From: Dipetalonema caudispina
Lineage: Eukaryota > Nematoda > Chromadorea > Rhabditida > Onchocercidae
NCBI GenBank assembly: GCA_013365325.1
Contig: JABVXV010000068.1
Location: forward strand, 1-64,000
Direction of reading: 5' to 3'
Length of the DNA stretch: 64,000 nucleotides
In this document: positions 61,138 to 64,000 of the stretch, in pieces
How positions within the stretch are numbered: the first letter of the stretch is position 1
Layout of the letters: every line of letters starts with the position of its first letter
The notes under the pieces: generated by a model
What the model saw: the letters and a program-made list of their open reading frames with translations, nothing else
What the model was told of the DNA's origin: nothing
The model's database searches: none
Program-made: the position numbers and the translations under genes

Positions 61138-63798
61138 TCACAAGAAGCAATCACCATCCATAAAATGTGTATTAGCAATTGTAATGGAATCATATTGCAC
61201 ACTTTTTGGTTCTTTCTTCATCCACATCTTCCTGAGTGCTCGCCTATATGGTCGAAGTAAAATTAGATTAATTAAAGCATTTGAAAGTGGATGAATACCA
61301 ATAATTGCTTCACCAACAGTAAACCACATCATGTTGATATCGATCGAAAACATTAAAAGTACATCTGAAATGTTATCTTATCTGAATTGAACTATAACAC
61401 AACTTTTCATTGCTAATAAATAATCATAGATTATTCATTATTATCTAATCTTTAATATAACAAATCTTTGATCAAATTGTTATCCCATATAAAGAAAGAT
61501 TATATGCAAAAATTTTTGATGGAATTATTCATATGTAATGATTAATATGATTTGACAATTATTAAGTTATTATAATCCATTAGAGAATAATTAAATCTTT
61601 CAAAAAGGATCATTTTCTCATATTTTTGAAGATATAAGACATTTATGTCTTATAATCAGTCATCCGTTGATAAATGAATGCTAATTAAAAATATGTTCTA
61701 CAGAATTCTTATTTATTACCTATGAAATTTCACCATTTACGATACAATAAAATGTACACAGACATACACATATAGCAATATATTTTATTTGTTAATTAGC
61801 AAAGTAATAATTGGTGATCGAAAAGGCAATGATAAAAATAAGTTACATCTGTGAAATTACAAATAGTTTCCAATAGTTTATTCATACTTTTATCATTTTG
61901 AAATGTTTTAGGACAATTTTAGAAATTTGACCTTAAGAAAGAAAACATGAAAAAGGACAAACTTGCAATATAATATGGTGTGGCCAAGACAAGTGGCATA
62001 AATGCTTGCAAAATATAGGTGTAAACAATTGCTTTTTGTTGTTGCAAATGCCTTGGATTTAAACTTCGTCCACTTTGCTTCCTGGCTGCTTTGGATTGTC
62101 TTCGAACGATGGATAAGAGCACCAACAAATTACATATGAATGAGAAAATGAAAAATGACGGTGATAATACGAAGAATACAAACTGAAATTGTTGTTAATT
62201 AGTTAGTTAATTAATTAATTGACCATTTTGAAGCAATGTAAAAGAGACTTATTTATTATTTTATATTTAGATTTAGATACGGAAATCATTATGAATTTGT
62301 TATGAAATATTGCAAGATATTCAAAATATCATTTAAAAAAAAAGAAAAACTTTAATACTATAACAAATTTTTTGCAAAACATTAACTTTTTTATTTTTAA
62401 ACTTTGATGAAATTTTTTGTAAAAATTTAGCCAAAGGCATTTGCGTTTTGCCAAAGGCATACCCATGAAAATGGCGTAGATCCAAGATAAAATATGAAAA
62501 AAAAAATTGAAAATTTCGGGTTGTGTTTGGTTAAATTGCAAAATTATGTTACAAACCATTAATTAGTCTTGCCCTTTAATAACTTATCGTTATTTCCAAA
62601 AAAAGTGGAAAAAGTAAAATGGCTGCAAATATTTATTTAATTTTGGCAGATGTTTTTAAATGATGCCAAATCGAGAAACTGTCAGTGAAATGATAATGTT
62701 TACAGTAAATTACGATTTTATTCTTCTTTTTTTCTAACTCCAATCGCATCTTCTAATCTGATATAAAAAGAAATTCGAATGATTTTCCGACATGTCGCAA
62801 TTAATTTTATGCCTAGTCCACTAAAATTTAAAAAATCTCAAATTTTTATATAGGCAAAAGCAGTTACGATATCATTCATTTAACAATCAAAGCAGTAAAA
62901 TTTTAATTCTTTAATTTCTTTTTTCAAATTTTAATGCTTTCAATGTTTGTTCATATTATTTTTACCTGCCATAATTATTTAGGTATACAGAATGTGCCTG
63001 GCCCTATCCAATTTTCACTAGTTTTTCAATGGATAGTGAAAAATTCTTAGAATGTAAAATTTTTTTCTTCCTATCAATTCTCAATTTCCTTTGCCTCTTT
63101 CTCCCTTCTCTCCGTCTTACAATCCCGAATCCCGAATGTATCGAAACGGTTGAATGCCGGGTGGTTGATTTAGCAGTTTTTTTTTTTCTTTCTTTAATAA
63201 CTTTTAATTTAATTTTAACTACTCTGAAGGTGAAAAGTGGACAAAAAAAGAAACTTACAACATTAGTATAAGGTGACATCCGTATATATGTAAATATGAA
63301 ATCATAGAGGATTACATCCTGAAGGCAAAGATCGTAGATGGCAACCAACATTGGGATCACAAAACATGTCATAATTACAATTGTTAATGTTTTAATGCTT
63401 AAATCACAGTTATGGCATACTAATAGCCATTGATCAATGGCTAATACCGGAAATAGGAAGTAGATGACGTATGTGGTATTGTAAATAACCGTACGCAAAA
63501 AGCTACATAGAAACAGACTGAGCTTAATGTTACCAAATAGCATGATCAAATAGACTGAATTTAGCATCAAATATCCAAAAAGTCCATACAAGTTAGCAAT
63601 TGTCATGCCTAAAGTTGGATACTTAACGCGTGCCGAAATGAGGCCTCTTTTCAGGCCCATATATGCTAATAAAATATTTGGTGGTACAGCCAAGCAATAC
63701 AGCGTGATATAAATGATTGAATTAGGCAAATAGGATTCCAAAACAGATACTTGATCATTTAGATCTGATGCATTTTCCACCTCTTTGTAAAATGACAT
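61138..63798 (-). CDS. Nematode serpentine 7TM receptor, chemoreceptor-like
   Basis: Three exons join in frame: 63798-63259, 62182-61963 and 61364-61138, giving 328 residues, the usual size of nematode serpentine receptors. Hydrophobic segments appear near residues 27-47 (IIYITLYCLAVPPNILLAY), 62-85, 90-105, 108-125, 135-155, 180-200, 230-250 and 260-285. The loop before the sixth segment is basic and polar (RRQSKAARKQSGR). The end, IHPLSNALINLILLRPYRRA, resembles the seventh-helix HP...N...PYR signature of the Str/Srd/Sri-type families. I cannot assign the family. Such receptors are usually expressed on sensory cilia and couple to G proteins. Filarial worms keep few of them, so an intact copy is notable. 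A TTTCAG acceptor lies 1 nt before the ATG. One intron is about 1.1 kb. Confidence 0.85.
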
Positions 63799-63799
63799 T

Positions 63800-63805
63800 C
63801 TGAAA
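63800..63805 (-). promoter_or_regulatory. Trans-splice-type acceptor before the 7TM receptor
   Basis: The minus strand reads TTTCAG followed by a single A and then the start codon at 63798. This supports the chosen start. Confidence 0.5.
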
Positions 63806-64000
63806 TTTGAAAATTATCAGATAAACAGATAAGCTTGAAAATGATTTCGATGTCTCTGTAATCGTAAAATGAGCGAAGATAAAGGAAAGATATGACTTTT
63901 ATTTAGCAATCAAAACACCTCAACGAATAGCAGCAAGAAATGATAAGAAATGAAACGGAAAAAAATAAATATAATTGAATTTAAGTGAAGTCTGTTATAT

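Noticed and set aside
63029..63271. 80-codon plus-strand frame opposite the receptor gene
   Set aside because: Antisense to the end of the first receptor exon and its intron; no independent support.

Overview
The window looks like nuclear DNA of a parasitic nematode, most probably a filarial worm (Onchocercidae). It is very AT-rich, genes are cut into many short exons by mostly small introns with TTTCAG/TTTTAG acceptors, several start codons sit a few bases after a good trans-splice-type acceptor, and the last gene is a nematode-style serpentine receptor. Species cannot be fixed by reading alone. A run of exactly 100 N at 45076-45175 marks an assembly gap.

Layout. 1-13,900: (AAT)n microsatellite and then about 13.8 kb with no gene that I can support. 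14,016-17,416 (-): succinate dehydrogenase iron-sulfur subunit, 7 exons, complete. 19,540-22,272 (+): an unrecognised nuclear-type protein with a Tudor-like block and a Cys-rich end. 22,842-24,829 (-): acyl-CoA-binding-domain/enoyl-CoA isomerase (ECI2/ECH-4 type). 26,610-32,398 (-): a REC8-type meiotic cohesin kleisin, rebuilt as 17 exons including a tiny first exon. 33,672-33,764: a miRNA-like hairpin whose 3' arm carries the miR-2 family seed. 34,540-47,867 (+): HEATR1/UTP10, about 30 exons, crossed by the assembly gap. 48,578-54,775 (-): DIS3/RRP44, 18 exons. 55,184-56,904 (-): CFAP20. 57,891-59,102 (+): an Ashwin-like protein. 61,138-63,798 (-): a 7TM chemoreceptor-like protein.

Functional themes. 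The genes are mainly housekeeping: complex II respiration (SDHB), fatty-acid isomerisation (ECI2-like), ribosome biogenesis (HEATR1) beside RNA decay (DIS3), and RNA-ligase-associated Ashwin. With them sit a meiotic cohesin, a ciliary protein and a sensory-type receptor. CFAP20 and DIS3 run head-to-tail 0.4 kb apart and could share a transcript. SDHB/Tudor-like, REC8/HEATR1 and CFAP20/Ashwin are divergent pairs with shared upstream regions. HEATR1/DIS3 and Tudor-like/ECI2 are convergent.

Most interesting points: the miR-2/miR-43-like hairpin between REC8 and HEATR1; a DIS3 whose exonuclease site is intact but whose PIN endonuclease site looks degenerate; a required DIS3 intron that ends in CG rather than AG; a 121-bp false duplication around the N gap; a 188-bp TA-flanked MITE inside HEATR1; and an 18-bp perfect hairpin at 13.5 kb. 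Exon boundaries were deduced by hand from splice signals, frame continuity and remembered human homologues. No alignment was computed.
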